Assembly: GCA_021432605.1 (NCBI GenBank)
Contig: MU271161.1
Coordinates: 426,004 to 490,003, forward strand
DNA length: 64,000 nt
Source: Coniochaeta sp. PMI_546
Taxonomy: Eukaryota > Ascomycota > Sordariomycetes > Coniochaetales > Coniochaetaceae
Reading direction: 5' to 3'
Positions 22,258-34,037 of the stretch are shown in pieces. The stretch's first letter is position 1; each line of letters opens with the position of its first letter. Position numbers and translations under genes: made by a program. Under the pieces are notes generated by a model. That model was not told the origin of the DNA. It did not search any database and was given only the letters and a program-made list of their open reading frames with translations.

Positions 22258-25200
22258 GTTGTCAACCACGGCTCTGGTATGAATGCAGAAGTGATTCGTG
22301 GACGTTTATGACGATGATCTGTAGCAGATGGTATGTCTGAGGGGTTATACTAGTTGGGGGAGGGATTTGGAACAAGAATGCAAGAGATATATAAGTGGTC
22401 CGGGGCGAGAAAGGTGAATCCAAGCAGCAGACACCACCCAAAGGTTACTTGTCTTGGAGACGGCCAGGTGACCAGGCGACAAGTGAATGAGGCTGCTGCC
22501 GGAGTTATCAGGTGGCAGACTAGTCACCGCAAAGGAAATGGCAGCCGAGTGAAGAGAGGTAGATTTGCATAGTAGAGATGTTCAAGAGGCATAGAACCAG
22601 CAAAAGTAACCGAGTAACCTTTATAGATGGCTACAGGAACAAAATCACCTAAACCACGGGAGGAACTGGGTGGTAGTCAGGCTCAGGAAAGTGAACACAC
22701 GTGGTATGAACTCATCATACTGCAAGTAAGGTAGGAGTGAAGAAGACAGGGGAGATTATGCAAGATCGCAGCTTGGAACCTTGGCCTCCCACAAGATGGG
22801 CCGCGGACGAGTCACAAGTGACATGGCCCAGAGTCTGTCTGTAAGCCAAGCAAAGTTGAAGCTGAGCATATGTGGGTCTGTGGTGCTGGGGCCCGCCATG
22901 GCCAGGTAGAGGCGAAGACGCCCCGACAAGGTTCAAAATCCGTCGAACGAAACGAACGGCAGAGGCGCTGCTGTCTCTGCAATGGCGTCGGCGGCGCTTG
23001 GGGACGATCCGGGACCATCAAGCAGATGACTTCTGCAGGGGAGACTCGCCCGTGTCTTTTCCTTGATCTGTCTCTGAAGATGAGACATGAGATGATCTCA
23101 GATGCAGCTGCTTACTGGGGGGAGACCTGATCAGGTTCTCGTCTGCTCGAGTCGGCTGGTTATGATGGACATGTAAATGGGCAAAGAGCCAGATCTGGCA
23201 GGCAGATTCCTGCCCGGAACATATGCGGGTCCATCCGTACATGGCCGTACATAAGGTTCGCTACGACGGGAAGTCCATGCAGATGGAAGTGTGATGTGGG
23301 AGCATGTGCTACGTACCGTGTCAGCGAGCGTTAGGAAATGCAGGTTAAGGTGACATGGACGGGCATATATCCATCCATTGGAATCCTTTTAGAAGCAGAG
23401 CTCAGCCACGTCAGCCTCCTTTAATCTGCAACAAAGTTTGCTGGCGAAGTTGGAAGTGCGGCGTGGTCCCCTTAAGTTTCCGGAGTGTTTCAAGATGGCC
23501 AGCCGGAGACGGCAAACATCCGGGTATGCGGTTGTTCAAGTAGGTTGTTTGTTCGGCTTGACTTGCTGTTTAAAACATTCAGGTCTGGCACTACACCAAT
23601 TATAAGGTACTTGACACTGATTTCTTACATAAGCCGCTGACGGCACGCACCGCTGCCAATTTTGGACGACGCATCATTGCTATTGGTGGCTGCAGGAAGG
23701 AACGATGTGCGGCTTTCAGCCACAGCGTGGCAGCCAAGAACGGTGCGTTCAAGTCCAACTTGGAAAGATTGTATGTAACATTTCCTTTGACGATGTGAGC
23801 TGATCGCTGGAGCAGATCCAGCCCATTTCAACGTTAGACCTCATATTTCGAAGCCAAAAGTCTGAAGTCGGCAAGTCGACGACAACTCTTGGCTAACTAC
23901 ACTACCTCAACCGGATGCTAAGGCCCCACCCGATGCCACGATCCGCAGATGCTGCAACTTCACAGGACAACCCATTGCCCAACAGCACAAGACGTGCTCT
24001 CAACCAAGGACAAAGGCTTCCAGTTGTCAAGCAGGACAGCGCTCCGCTTCAGACAGCTTCAGATTGAGAGTGTCGAGGGCACGAGACAGCCAACGAAGTT
24101 CTATGCATAATGTTTGGTAATTTGTGCGCCAAGGCAGAGACACCCATGCCTGGCACCCCCAGTCATTCCCCAGAGTCACCCGCACCGAACCAAAACAGGT
24201 CCACATCCCCGCATGCACGACATTGAACTGCCGGCTCAAGCGCAAGCCACTGCCGCATGCCGCCCAATCCCTCCCTCCGCTCAGGGTTGTGTTCTCCCCT
24301 GCTTTAGCTTCCTTCCGACTGCATCCCATGCGCTGGTGCCTTGACCTGCAATTTCACAAGCAAGCCTATAACATCTCGTAGGGCCCCAAGGTCTACTGCC
24401 CATGCTACGTATCACCAGCATACTCACATGCCAGTTGCGGTCGTTGGTTCACGCAACTTGACATCAGTCGCAAGCCCACTTGATCCTTCGGCGACCCCCC
24501 TTACCATTGCGCAAAAAGGCCGAAGCAAAGTCGCCGCTGAGACTTGGCGCCCGACTGACCGTCACGTCGAAATCTGCATCTCTATAGTCGGCGGGTGATC
24601 CGGATCTCATTGTCACGGTTTCACCGGCGATAGACCGATGGTAGCCCTCTGTCCCTTTTCCCTTGCATCGCGGTGGTTGACAGTCACCGACATCATTTCG
24701 GGAGCCTCCCGGAACCGGCACTCATCTCCATCTTCGCAGAATCAGCTCGCCATCCAGTCTCGGGCTGAATCTCGGAATGTAGCTATTGTAACCTCTACAA
24801 TGCTCACCGCCTCTGCAAGGCTTTCAATGAACACGACAGACAGTATGGCCGAGTGACCGCATCCTGCATCCTGATCAGTCGTCTGCAGAAGTCGGTCTGT
24901 GCCTCAGGTGCCATGTACATCATTGTAGATCTCTGGCCGAATCCGGGGCATCAGCAATCTGGAGAACCCTTGGCGAGGGCCAATCTTAAGCCTACTGCGT
25001 ATAGAGCTGCCGTGTAACCCTACATCCCCACGCGGCGCGTACGGCGGAATCGATGTCGGTTTCCGATCGCACATGGACGCCTATCTAGAACAGCCACCAC
25101 GTGCCTATGCATGCGTGTCGCAGAGCCTCTGGCCAACGTCCTATTCGGGGAGCAATATGCATGGTTAGCGGGAGCACCAATACTACACCACATGTCTTAT

Positions 25201-27225
25201 ACTACTCCAGCCAGCAGCATACACCGCAAGTACTCCATTGATCGCTTCTCACGCGGTCATCCTCGGCTTCGTCTTCCCCGCACTGCGACCAACTTGGCAT
25301 CTGTCGCATCGTCCCCGTGCTGGCCTTGAATGCGACGCTCTTGCACGAGACGCCAAAGTTGACCGAGAGGCGATCTTCGGCGTACAGAGCTAGTTATCCA
25401 ACATCGAGCAGGGAGAATTCTATTGCAAAACATCGAGCTCCGATCCCTCTCATGGCCTCTTGCGATACGGTCTGCGCAACTATGGACGCCGCAGCCAACA
25501 CTAACATCGTCACCCGCTGCCTGAATCTAGGAGCTAGCAGCTAGCAGCTGTGAATCCCCTGAGCGCTGACACTCACTTCAGAAGGGGCTTTGCTGTATCT
25601 TCTGCGAGCAATCGTAGCTGATATGATAGCAACGTGCTAACAGTATCAGTGGACATTCTCTTGGAAACTGAATCTGAGTACCACCATAAATATGCCACGT
25701 GGCATAGAGAAAGCCTATTGGAGCAAGTACGATAGATGCCTTTACAACATACTGTGGTACTCTCCAGGTCTCCATGGCCGTATTCCACACTGTGGAACAT
25801 GTGTTCGTGGGCTGCAGGACAAACTCATTTCGCCATCGACCACACGGCGACGACACGCCCACATTCAGCGTTGCCCTGGATCAAGCGGAGAATAGGAAGC
25901 TCAGAGAGTAATTACTCATCGTTCTGGCACCACGAGGATAACCCAAAAAGGGATGTTACATTGCACAAGCCAGCCTGACGTCGCGCATGAACCACATCGG
26001 GGCCTATGTGCTCAGCGCACAAGCTTAACATATCCCCGTCTTGTGTTCGAACACGAAGGCTGCCTCTGATAGATTGCCAAGCCAGAGACACACGTGGCGG
26101 TATCTCCTGGTCAGTCCTGTTCCGCAATGTCCCGAGCATTCCTCTGCAGTGAAAGCTCCTAATATCCGCCCGCGGTTCCATTGCGTCTGGCTGTGCACTT
26201 TGGGTTTGCGTGGTCTGCGCAGGCCCCTCCTTGTGAATGATGTCTGTTGAAGAACTTTGAATTTGTTGACCACTTTGGCCTTGGTGCCAAGGTAGTCGTT
26301 TTGCGGACATATGTCTCTCTGTTACTTTGTGCATTAGAGGCAACCTTCTGGCTACGGGCCTCGGGCATCCGGCTTCTTGTATCTTTTCAGTTTGCAAAAT
26401 CATCCACTTGTTCATTCTTCATCTCTCCTTCTCACCGATGTCTCACTTTGTCATGTTCATAAGGCTCTCTGTCAGAAGTCCTATTGGCATGGGACCTTAA
26501 AGATGTCCTATGTCTAGGTCAGGGTCTTCCTTCATATGGATTCTCTACATGTCGCTCCTCCTAAGAGGAATTGAAGAGTTGTCTGGTAGCTGCGCCGGTT
26601 CTGAAATATACGTCTCTCTTTGATCATGACTCTTTCTCGGTGCTCGGATGCTTGCTCTCTTCTAGAGGCTTGTGATATTGATGCACCATCCACGCGTACG
26701 CTGTAATGAGAAGCACGGCGTCACCTACGTAGAGGGTGTGTGATAGATATGCATATTGCCATGGCTCGGTCCTTCATATCTATCTTGACCGCTTCGGAGG
26801 AGGATAGTATGTCTGAAAGGTAAACTCACTACATACGTGACTACCGACATCCTTGCTGTGGATTTACTGCTTTGTAGCTGAATATAAGGTATATTTGTAT
26901 CCTGAAATAACCTCATCGCCTCACCGTATAGTAGTCACTACCTGCTCGGGAATGACCTCCTAAACTCTGCCTAGTGATAACGTCACACTACAGCTCTATC
27001 CACATTACAATCACTTTCGTCATGGTAGGAGAACCTTGTTAAAGTAATACCAATATCACTGAATTCGTATTGATAACAGCTGTACTAAAGTCTAAACATG
27101 AAGTGAATCGACATTGACAGATCTTGCACCGCTATTCCTATGTTTCCTGTGTCAGCCTCAAAACTCCTGTGAACTCAAATATGAGTTAATTTTATTTGCC
27201 GTCACCAACGACTCATTTTCTCCGA
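22258..27225. other. Gene-poor stretch of about 5 kb
   Basis: Normal base composition, but no frame with recognisable motifs on either strand. The longest open frame (25912..26415 minus, 167 codons) has no domain, no start context and no neighbouring exon that I could join. The first ~300 bases hold the glutaminase promoter. A small GCTAGCA-type tandem lies near 25531..25549. A decayed gene or a non-coding RNA could be hidden here but cannot be supported. Confidence 0.45.
22505..22510 (-). promoter_or_regulatory. GATA-type site upstream of glutaminase
   Basis: TGATAA on the minus strand, about 250 bp before the glutaminase ATG. This is the core bound by AreA-type nitrogen regulators, which would suit a glutamine-using enzyme. 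A single short site; the role is inferred. Confidence 0.3.
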
Positions 27226-27726
27226 CTATCTCCTCTGAGTCGGGAGGAAGCGCTGTCCACGCTTACGATGGGAACGGCCAGCCGTCCATGAGTCCCATTC
27301 CTCGGCAAGCGTGTTGATCGGCCCCGCCTCGATTTCGGCCTCGATGTCGGCCTCCAGCCTAGCACTGAGATCATCAATGGATCTCTGCAGCTCACAAATC
27401 AGCACATCAGCCTCTTTCAGAGTATCATAAAATGGCACGGCGAAAGGCAGTAAATCCTGGAGCGTAAGGCCCTCCACCACGAACAGCTCGCTGTAGAGGA
27501 TGTCCAACTCGTCCTCGACCCTGGCCAGTCCCTCAAGGGCAGTACGTTTCAGCCGTTCGCACGCGCGGATCAGGTCCTGCGCTTTCTCGTGCTCATGGGG
27601 TGGCTGGCTCTTCAGGGCGTCGACGTGGCGGCTCAGGTCGTCTTTGATGCCCGAGCAATACATCAGTTGGTCCCGGAAGGGTGCCCTCTCCAGAATGCTG
27701 GGCCCTTGGAACCTGAAGGTAGCCAT
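27226..27726 (-). CDS. Hypothetical protein, 166 aa
   Basis: Not recognised. Single exon with ATG at 27726 and good coding-like composition. The sequence is mostly helical and charged (DDLSRHVDALKSQ, DLIRACERLKRTALEGLARV, EADVLICELQRSIDDL), with a heptad-like pattern suggesting a coiled coil or small helical bundle, and a basic tail (RSHRKRGQRFLPTQRR). No signal peptide or membrane segment. It sits alone between the gene-poor stretch and the lipase gene. Its intact length on the less favoured strand context and its amino-acid make-up favour a real gene, but there is no family evidence. Confidence 0.55.
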   Translation of the reverse strand: MATFRFQGPSILERAPFRDQLMYCSGIKDDLSRHVDALKSQPPHEHEKAQDLIRACERLKRTALEGLARVEDELDILYSELFVVEGLTLQDLLPFAVPFYDTLKEADVLICELQRSIDDLSARLEADIEAEIEAGPINTLAEEWDSWTAGRSHRKRGQRFLPTQRR

Positions 27727-28382
27727 GGGATGTGTATGGTGGAGTTTCTGTATAAATCGGTAATGCTGCTGCGTGGATTTTTGGGCTCTATCAGCAACTC
27801 GGTCTGCAGATGCTGTGAATAGAAGTGGGATGTTTGGTTTGAACGTTTTGTCACGATCATAAATGCCATGCTCAATATATACACAGTTTACCGGCTCTAT
27901 GCTTTGAGAGCCTCGATGAAAGCATCTGAGAATGATATGCTGGAGAACAAAGACACTATGTAACGTTCAAAGACATCGACTTCTATGTCTTCCATAGCGC
28001 AATGTGTCTTTTTATAGTGCTTTGTAGTGGTTCCTCAAAGGGGATTTTTATCCCAAAGCCTTCGGGGAGCCGGCTCTCAATATTGACGTGGAAGAAAATG
28101 GTGGCAGATTATCACTCACAGTCACAGCCAAATAACACAAAACTGCGAAAAATCGACGAGACTCACTTACCTCATGGTTAAACTCATTGGTACACGGTCC
28201 ACAAAAGATTATTTGCTGGTAGGGACTTGACTGGCAGTATGTAGACAGGAAGATTATCTACATGCTATAGAACATATATACAAGTACAAGATAGGCGCAG
28301 GGTATCTCGTTGCTCAGACACGCACTGAAAGCCAGTCACCAGAAGATACTTCGACAGGGAGAGCGGTGAAAGCATAACGGAG
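27727..28382. other. Intergenic between the hypothetical gene and the TGL2-like lipase
   Basis: About 650 bases, moderately AT-rich, covering the promoter of the 166-aa gene and the 3' UTR of the lipase gene. No gene seen. Confidence 0.5.
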
Positions 28383-29534
28383 CTAGAGGCCCTCCTTAGC
28401 CAGCATATCAGCAATGTCCAAGTAGAATGCAATGGCGTTGAACCTATAAACCACAAGTCAGCATCAGAACCCGGACAAGCTCAGGATACAGGTCTTGACT
28501 CACGGCCTCTCTCTCCCCATCCATCGCAGAATAGTCCACCTTAGCCGGTTCGTCCAATTGATCAAGTCCAAATGATTGACCCCCTCCAAACTTCCCTTGT
28601 GCGTCCCCCACTTACTGCTCGCGACGCTCACAAGACCGTCATTCGGCCCTTCCAACCGTTCCAGCACCCTATGACTCCACCGAAACGGGCTCAGCAGCGG
28701 CGGAGGCGTGTTAATGTACGCTCCGTAGGAAAAATACCTCACCGTCGGATCGTCGGGTGTCCGCGGGTTGAACTCGTTGATCATATACCCCGTCCGCAGC
28801 TGCGCGAAGGCCCCGCTGTCCAGCCCCGTCACCCTCTCCCAGGCGCGGTAGAGCTTCGGCAGCAGGTCCGGGCCGATCCCGTCCATCAGCCAGTCCGCCA
28901 CCGCGCTGCCGTGGTGCGGGGTCGCCACGGTGACCAGCGACTTGACCTCGACGTCCCTGGGCTGCAGCTGGGAGATCATGTACCGCGCGTCCAGGCCGCC
29001 CATGCTGTGGGCCACGATGTTGACGGCCTTGCCGCCGCACTGGCGGGCGATGTCCTCGCCCAGCTTGGCGGCGCGGTGCTCGATGGTGCCGGAGGCCGGC
29101 ACGGTGGCGGTGATGACCTCGCAGCCCTGGGCGCTCAGGGCCTCCTTGATGCCGCGCCAGTAGTGGATGGGCGGCAGGTAGTTGGCTGCCAGTTTCAGCT
29201 CGGCGAAGCCCAGCAGGCCGTGGGCGAGGACGATGGGGTAGCGCGGGGTCTCATATTTCTCTCTGAGGTGGGCGAACTCGTTTGACAGGGTTCTTCCGAG
29301 CTTGGTCAGGTCGTGGTCGTTGAGGTGCGCGGCTCGGTCGTCTTGTCTAAGGTTTGTGTGGCTGAAGGATCTGCGGCAGCTTGAAGATTGGTGGCATATC
29401 CGATGGGTGGTGACCGGCCTCTCACGGTTGAGATTGAGGCGGATGTGCCCTGCGGCGCATGTCGACCGGGCCGCTCTTGTGAACCTTGGGGCTGCGGGAC
29501 ATGCTCCGGTGAGACGAAACACGGTAGCGCTCAT
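28383..29534 (-). CDS. Mitochondrial triacylglycerol lipase (Tgl2-like)
   Basis: Alpha/beta-hydrolase lipase resembling yeast Tgl2, a mitochondrial acylglycerol lipase. Exons 28504..29534 and 28383..28443 give 363 aa. The 60-bp intron (GTGAGT to TATAG) splits a Pro codon, and the second exon supplies the conserved end FNAIAFYLDIADMLAKEGL. Reading through the intron would stop after RERP. The oxyanion motif HGLLGF is at residues 105-110. Nucleophile Ser177 lies in AHSMGG; Asp299 (GPNDGLVSV) and His321 (GVNHLDL) complete a likely triad. The first ~60 residues are rich in Arg, Ser and Ala with few acids, as in a mitochondrial presequence. Confidence 0.93.
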
Positions 29535-30615
29535 TAGATGTAGACTCCCGGGTCATCGACTGCTCATTGTGAGATTACGGCCTAATGTTATGCAGCTTTA
29601 TGTTTCGCGTTTTGAGTTTGCCGTCGGGGTCTAGGTTTGCAACAGGACACGGGTCATCAGAGTTTCGGCTTGAGTCAGACTACCTACTGATTCGCCTGCC
29701 GTCTTGACCCAATCTTCGTGATGGTACTGGGCATGAAAGTGTAAGGTAATGAATGGGTCAAGGTAATACTGCGTTGCGCTACTGTGGCTGTCAAGATATT
29801 TGGCGTTCCTGCCAAAAGTGAAGCTCCTTCAAAACAAGCTTCCTGACGTCACGTCACGACGGCGAACAGACTTGTACCGTTTGGGAAAGGCCGGTGTGGG
29901 GCCTGTTAGTGCAACGGCCGCTCCCGTCGCGTACCGGTACCTTCCCCAACCTGGGCTGATCAGGTGTCGCCCTTGGGACTGTTCGCGGAGCTATATCCAA
30001 GGCAGTAAGCTCCTACCTTACGAATGGCTGGCATCTTCTACAGAGGTATCTCTAACATCGATTTGGTTAACACAGACGACGAAAACCTTCCTAGCCTTCG
30101 CTTTTGGGATTGACTTGCATCTCGCTATTGGATCAGAACGAGCAGGTGCGTCGGGGGCGAAAGCGAAGACCGGTACGAGGGCGTTTAAGGCAATCGGGGC
30201 GCCCCCAGGTGAGGAGCATTCTCTCGAATACGATCTCGAGTTCAGTCTTCCAAGCCCTGTTCTCGGTATGCATTCATTGCAGCCTCTCACCGCTGCTTTC
30301 CCCAAACAGCATGCAGGTTTTATGTTGCGTAATAAGTCAGAAGACGGATCCGGCCACGACCATGGGCCGCTCCAGAGGCAGGGAGAGTTTTAACTACCAG
30401 GTAGGTCATCGACAACCAAGTCTACTTCGAAAAAAGGTGAATGTCAGTCCCGAGAGCTGTCGCGCTTTTTGGGGAAACGCTTTGCGACGTTTGCATTTAC
30501 ACAATCAGAATCCACAACATGTATTGCTGTTGCTATAAATGCCCTTTCATCCTTGATGCGGCTCTCCGCCCATAGTCTATCTGCCGCACTGGTGCTCGGA
30601 TACTTAGCCCCTTGA
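29535..30615. other. Intergenic, lipase promoter and beyond
   Basis: About 1.1 kb. The first part is the promoter and leader of the lipase gene. An ATG at 30361 in good context opens a 13-codon stretch (MGRSRGRESFNYQ) ending at a GTAGGT donor-like site, but no second exon could be joined, so no gene is called. Confidence 0.4.
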
Positions 30616-31776
30616 TTATCTCATCGACCTTTTCGAACGGTTCGTCCCTTTTTGTCCATACTTTGAAATCCCTTGAGGCTTTGCGCCTTCGGCCGTTGGC
30701 TTCTTCAACAGCCGGCCGTTGCGAGGACCTGTGCTGCTCATTTTGCGCGTGTTCGAAGACTGTAGAGATGCTTTGTAGAATGACTGTGTCTCACCACGTC
30801 CTGCTAGCAACCCGAACTCAGGCACCTGTCCGGCGAGCCGTCGGCTTGCCCGCTCTTTCTGGTATAACCTGCGTTGCCTCATGTGGCCCCGAGGTACGAT
30901 TTGAGGTTTATCGCCAGGCTCTTCGGATGCGTCAGGGTTGGACGGGCGGCGCCTTCGATCAAGCGGCAGGGCTTCTGTGCTTGCTGGTGCGGACCGCCGG
31001 GATCGAGCAGCCCCGTGGTTGCGGCTCTGTGGTGTATTCTTCGTGACACTGCCGCGAGCCGAAGTATCCTTGGCCGGTCGCAATGGTGATACCTGCGACG
31101 CCGTTCCGCCTTCAGCATGTCTATCCGTGCTGGCATTGCCTTGGGTTGAAGCCATACATGCGAGCCAATTCGGTCTGCTCTTCGCGGCTGAGTATCCAAT
31201 TCCAGGAAGAAAACAGCTGGTCCATTTCCTCTTGGTTTCTCGGCGGTGGTCTCTTCTCCTTTGGAGCACGGATAAGATAGGGGTTGGGCGGCCTTTCAGA
31301 GGAGCCATGCATGCGACCCAACTGGTCCTGCTCCTCGCAGCTGATCCCGGCGCTGTCCCAGAGGCGGAATCTTGAATTCATCTCCTCCTGGCTCCGCGGC
31401 CGCATGTTCAACTGCTTCTCGAGCTCATCACTACGTTTCTTCGCTTCTGACCCCACGCCGCATAGGTTTGGAGACTATATCGCTCTGGCTCGGGCGTCCA
31501 CTGCACTCGGCCATCGGGATCGTATGTATCAGGATCGTATGTTTGTGGTACTAGCATCTGCTCGCCCAAGACCAATGCGTACGATTCAGGTGCTGGTGTC
31601 TTCATTTTCGCGTCTTGCGGATCCTCGGTCCCGTAGCCGATATTCTTGGCTTCGTGGTCGCCGCTGAGCTTGTCGCCATTGGAGAGAGGACGCACATGGT
31701 CGGAGGTGGCCTCACCGGATGAACGAAGCGTTGAGGTGTTGTCGCGTCTCCGCTTTGCGCGCGCGCGCGGAGCCAT
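30616..31776 (-). CDS. Possible hypothetical gene or decayed gene, coding-like in several frames
   Basis: Not recognised. From the ATG at 31776 a frame of 122 codons begins MAPRARAKRRR (nuclear-signal-like) and contains a TYDPD/TYDPD doublet. Around 31440 coding character shifts to another frame (31121..31456) without a usable intron signal. That frame holds two ~30-residue repeats, RSQEEMNSRFRLWD... and RNQEEMDQLFSSWN..., each ending in EEQ..LxRMxG. A third frame (30616 to ~31150) is basic and Ser/Pro-rich. The order suggests one disordered, basic, possibly nuclear protein, either with introns I cannot place or with frameshifts. Exact exons are not supported, and the whole may be a pseudogene. 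Confidence 0.35.
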
Positions 31777-32522
31777 CGAGTGAACGAGGGACCGATCGAG
31801 GATGTGTCCTACGGTACAGAGGTTCGTCGCCGGCGAGTTTGAGGTACGGTAAGGGAAGGATGGAATGGAGGATGTTGATGGACGGGATGGTTTGCCGGAC
31901 TCGGTAGCAGCTTTTTGCTGAAGCTGCCCAGTGTACACGTAGTGTAGGGTACCAAACCAATAAACATTTCGGTCGGTGTAAGAATGTAGGTGACGGTTTG
32001 TTCATCAATGAATGCTCTTGGCCTTCTTTGTAGCCTTTACCTATAACGTCCAAGCGGCTGGCGGCTACCCACGGCACCGATACTATAACAAAGGGCTACT
32101 CTTCCTAGTCCCACCATCCTACGTTTCCAAATTTAGGCCTAACTTAGTCTTCAAAGTAAACAAAGCCTGCTCCTCCCCTTGCTGGACTCGGCCGAGTACT
32201 CTGGAGCCCTCCTCTCGGTGCCACAAAGAAATACCGACCTTATGCGGAAGGACACCTCTCCAGATGGCTTTACCCTTGGGGCTCGCCAGAAGCACACCAG
32301 CTTCCATCATCATCTTCTTTCTCATCACCTCGCCGCAAGCGGTTCATCTCGCCAGCCTCGGATTTTTTTGACTTTTCCTGCCGGATGCGGCCACGTCGAG
32401 AGCGACGCCAATAATACTTAAGTCCCCTCCTCCAACAACTTCTCAAACTTAGGGTTAGCCTCGACTACTGACCAGAACTTACCTTGAGCCGGCTCTTTCT
32501 ACAAATTTCCCAACCAACAGCC
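31777..32522. other. Intergenic between divergent genes
   Basis: About 750 bases between the start of the unknown minus-strand gene and the kinase-like gene. An alternating GC tract (GCGCGCGCGCGC) lies just inside the minus-strand gene near 31758..31769. No gene seen. Confidence 0.45.
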
Positions 32523-33413
32523 ATGGACTCACAACTCACTTTCCGTTTCCGTGTGCCAGACGAGGACTTACCGGCACCTCTCCCCACACTTGCCGACATC
32601 AAGTCGGCGCAGGGCTCTGATAATCTCGACGTCCAATCGCGGCACACGATTGTGCGCGTCAACAGCCATTTTGTGGTAAAGTACGGTCGGAACATCGAGT
32701 TCCTCGAAGGCGAGAACATGGTCTTTGTTAGAGAGTCGACCAACATCCGAGTTCCAAAGCTATACGCAATGTTCGCCGAAGTCTCCACCGACATCAGGTT
32801 CCTCGTCATGGAATACATTCCGGGAAAGACGCTCGGGCGCCGCTACAAAGAGCTCGACCGCAACCAGAAACAGCTCGTCGCCGTACAACTGCGACGCTAT
32901 TTTGACGAGCTTCGGAGTCTGCCATGTCCCAATCCCGCCTATTTCGGAAGCCTCGATGGGAGCGGTCTGAGACACTTCTTGTTCGATTTTGTGGGGAGAG
33001 ACAATCCGTTCTGCGGCCCGTTCGAGACAGAAGAGGGAATCAACCAAGCATTGGCGGACAAGCTGAGACATCAGAGTCAATATTCCGACCCCGGGAGCAA
33101 AAAGGCCGACTTCATTAAAGCTGCACTGATGGCCGTTTTCCAGGGGCACAAGGCAGTATTCACCCATAGTGACTTCCACTGTGGCAATTTTATCATCCAA
33201 GACGACGGAGGAGTGGCTGTCATCGACTGGGCCTTGGCTGGTTGGTACCCGTCCCATTGGGAGTACGGTACAGCCATATTGGGTTGCTTTGTAAATGGCT
33301 TTGCCGACGACTGGCACGAATGGGTCGCCCAGATTCTAGAATGCTTCTACGCAGAGTGGGGTTGGTTCAAGGTCCTTCTCGATAACTTTTTGATAACAGG
33401 AGATTCTGTTTGA
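32523..33413 (+). CDS. APH-fold (aminoglycoside phosphotransferase-like) kinase family protein
   Basis: Member of the large fungal APH/choline-kinase-like superfamily (Pfam APH); substrate unknown. Single exon, 296 aa, starting at the ATG in ACAGCCATGG; an upstream in-frame ATG-like start 13 codons earlier is less likely. The ATP-site lysine is probably Lys53 (FVVKYG). The hinge region FLVMEYIPGKTLGRRY is at residues 93-108. The catalytic loop THSDFHCGNFII gives Asp217 and Asn222, and the metal-binding Asp235 lies in VIDWALAGWYPSHWEYG. All key residues are present, so it is probably active. The family is greatly expanded in fungi and usually orphan; it should not be read as an antibiotic-resistance gene. 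Confidence 0.88.
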   Translation: MDSQLTFRFRVPDEDLPAPLPTLADIKSAQGSDNLDVQSRHTIVRVNSHFVVKYGRNIEFLEGENMVFVRESTNIRVPKLYAMFAEVSTDIRFLVMEYIPGKTLGRRYKELDRNQKQLVAVQLRRYFDELRSLPCPNPAYFGSLDGSGLRHFLFDFVGRDNPFCGPFETEEGINQALADKLRHQSQYSDPGSKKADFIKAALMAVFQGHKAVFTHSDFHCGNFIIQDDGGVAVIDWALAGWYPSHWEYGTAILGCFVNGFADDWHEWVAQILECFYAEWGWFKVLLDNFLITGDSV

Positions 33414-34037
33414 TAGGAGATCAGGGCTACCCAGATCAACATCATGTAAGGCCGCTGTCCGTGGTGTACAGATGGCCTAATATGGCGCTGTGGTCCTCTG
33501 CCTCTGTGATCAAAGCAGAGCTCCTGAATGACTTGGCTCGGCACCAGTCTTTTTCTTTTGGATTCTCGATGGTACCTGGAACGGGGGCGGGTGCTGGAGT
33601 GTCAGGGGACAAAAGGAATCCCCTTTTTTCTTTCCTTTTGTCCCTTGTTTCCTTCTTTTCATTAGTACAAGCGAACTTAAGAAAGGGACTTCCCCACCCC
33701 CTGCTTCTCAAGACTCACAGTCTCGTGTGCCGGCGGAGGCTCCAGAAGGTGTTCTTTGTGGTTCAGATTGGTTCCTAGTGCCACAGATTTAGGAAAGGAA
33801 GTTTAAGCATCCTAAGAAGGTGTCCCTTTGTGGTTTTGGTCTGTTTGTTACTCTTTATGCTAATGAAACTGATCAGCCAACATGTTGCGAAATCCCAGTT
33901 CTAGAAAACACGATAAAAGAGCATGAGCCCTTCGGTGTTTTCGTTCCTACCTCTAGAGCACTGTTGAGTTCTACGTGTCCATCAAATCTAAACAAGAATT
34001 CTATTCCTCCACGGCCAATTCCGACCTCTCCGCCACC
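33414..34037. other. Intergenic
   Basis: About 620 bases between the kinase-like gene and the broken gene after it. Ends in an ideal start context (CGCCACCATGA). No other gene seen. Confidence 0.45.

Noticed and set aside
24420-25080. Minus-strand frame with fewer stops than expected, including a hydrophobic stretch near 24.8 kb
   Set aside because: About six stops in 220 codons is not clearly below chance and nothing is recognisable; could be an old relic but not supportable.
25912-26415. 167-codon minus-strand frame in the gene-poor stretch
   Set aside because: No domain, no joinable neighbouring exon, and length within chance for this composition.
29800-30393. 197-codon plus-strand frame
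   Set aside because: No ATG start, no motif, odd composition; considered chance.
30361-30538. Possible first exon MGRSRGRESFNYQ with GTAGGT donor
   Set aside because: Good start context but no acceptor and second exon could be joined with coding continuity.
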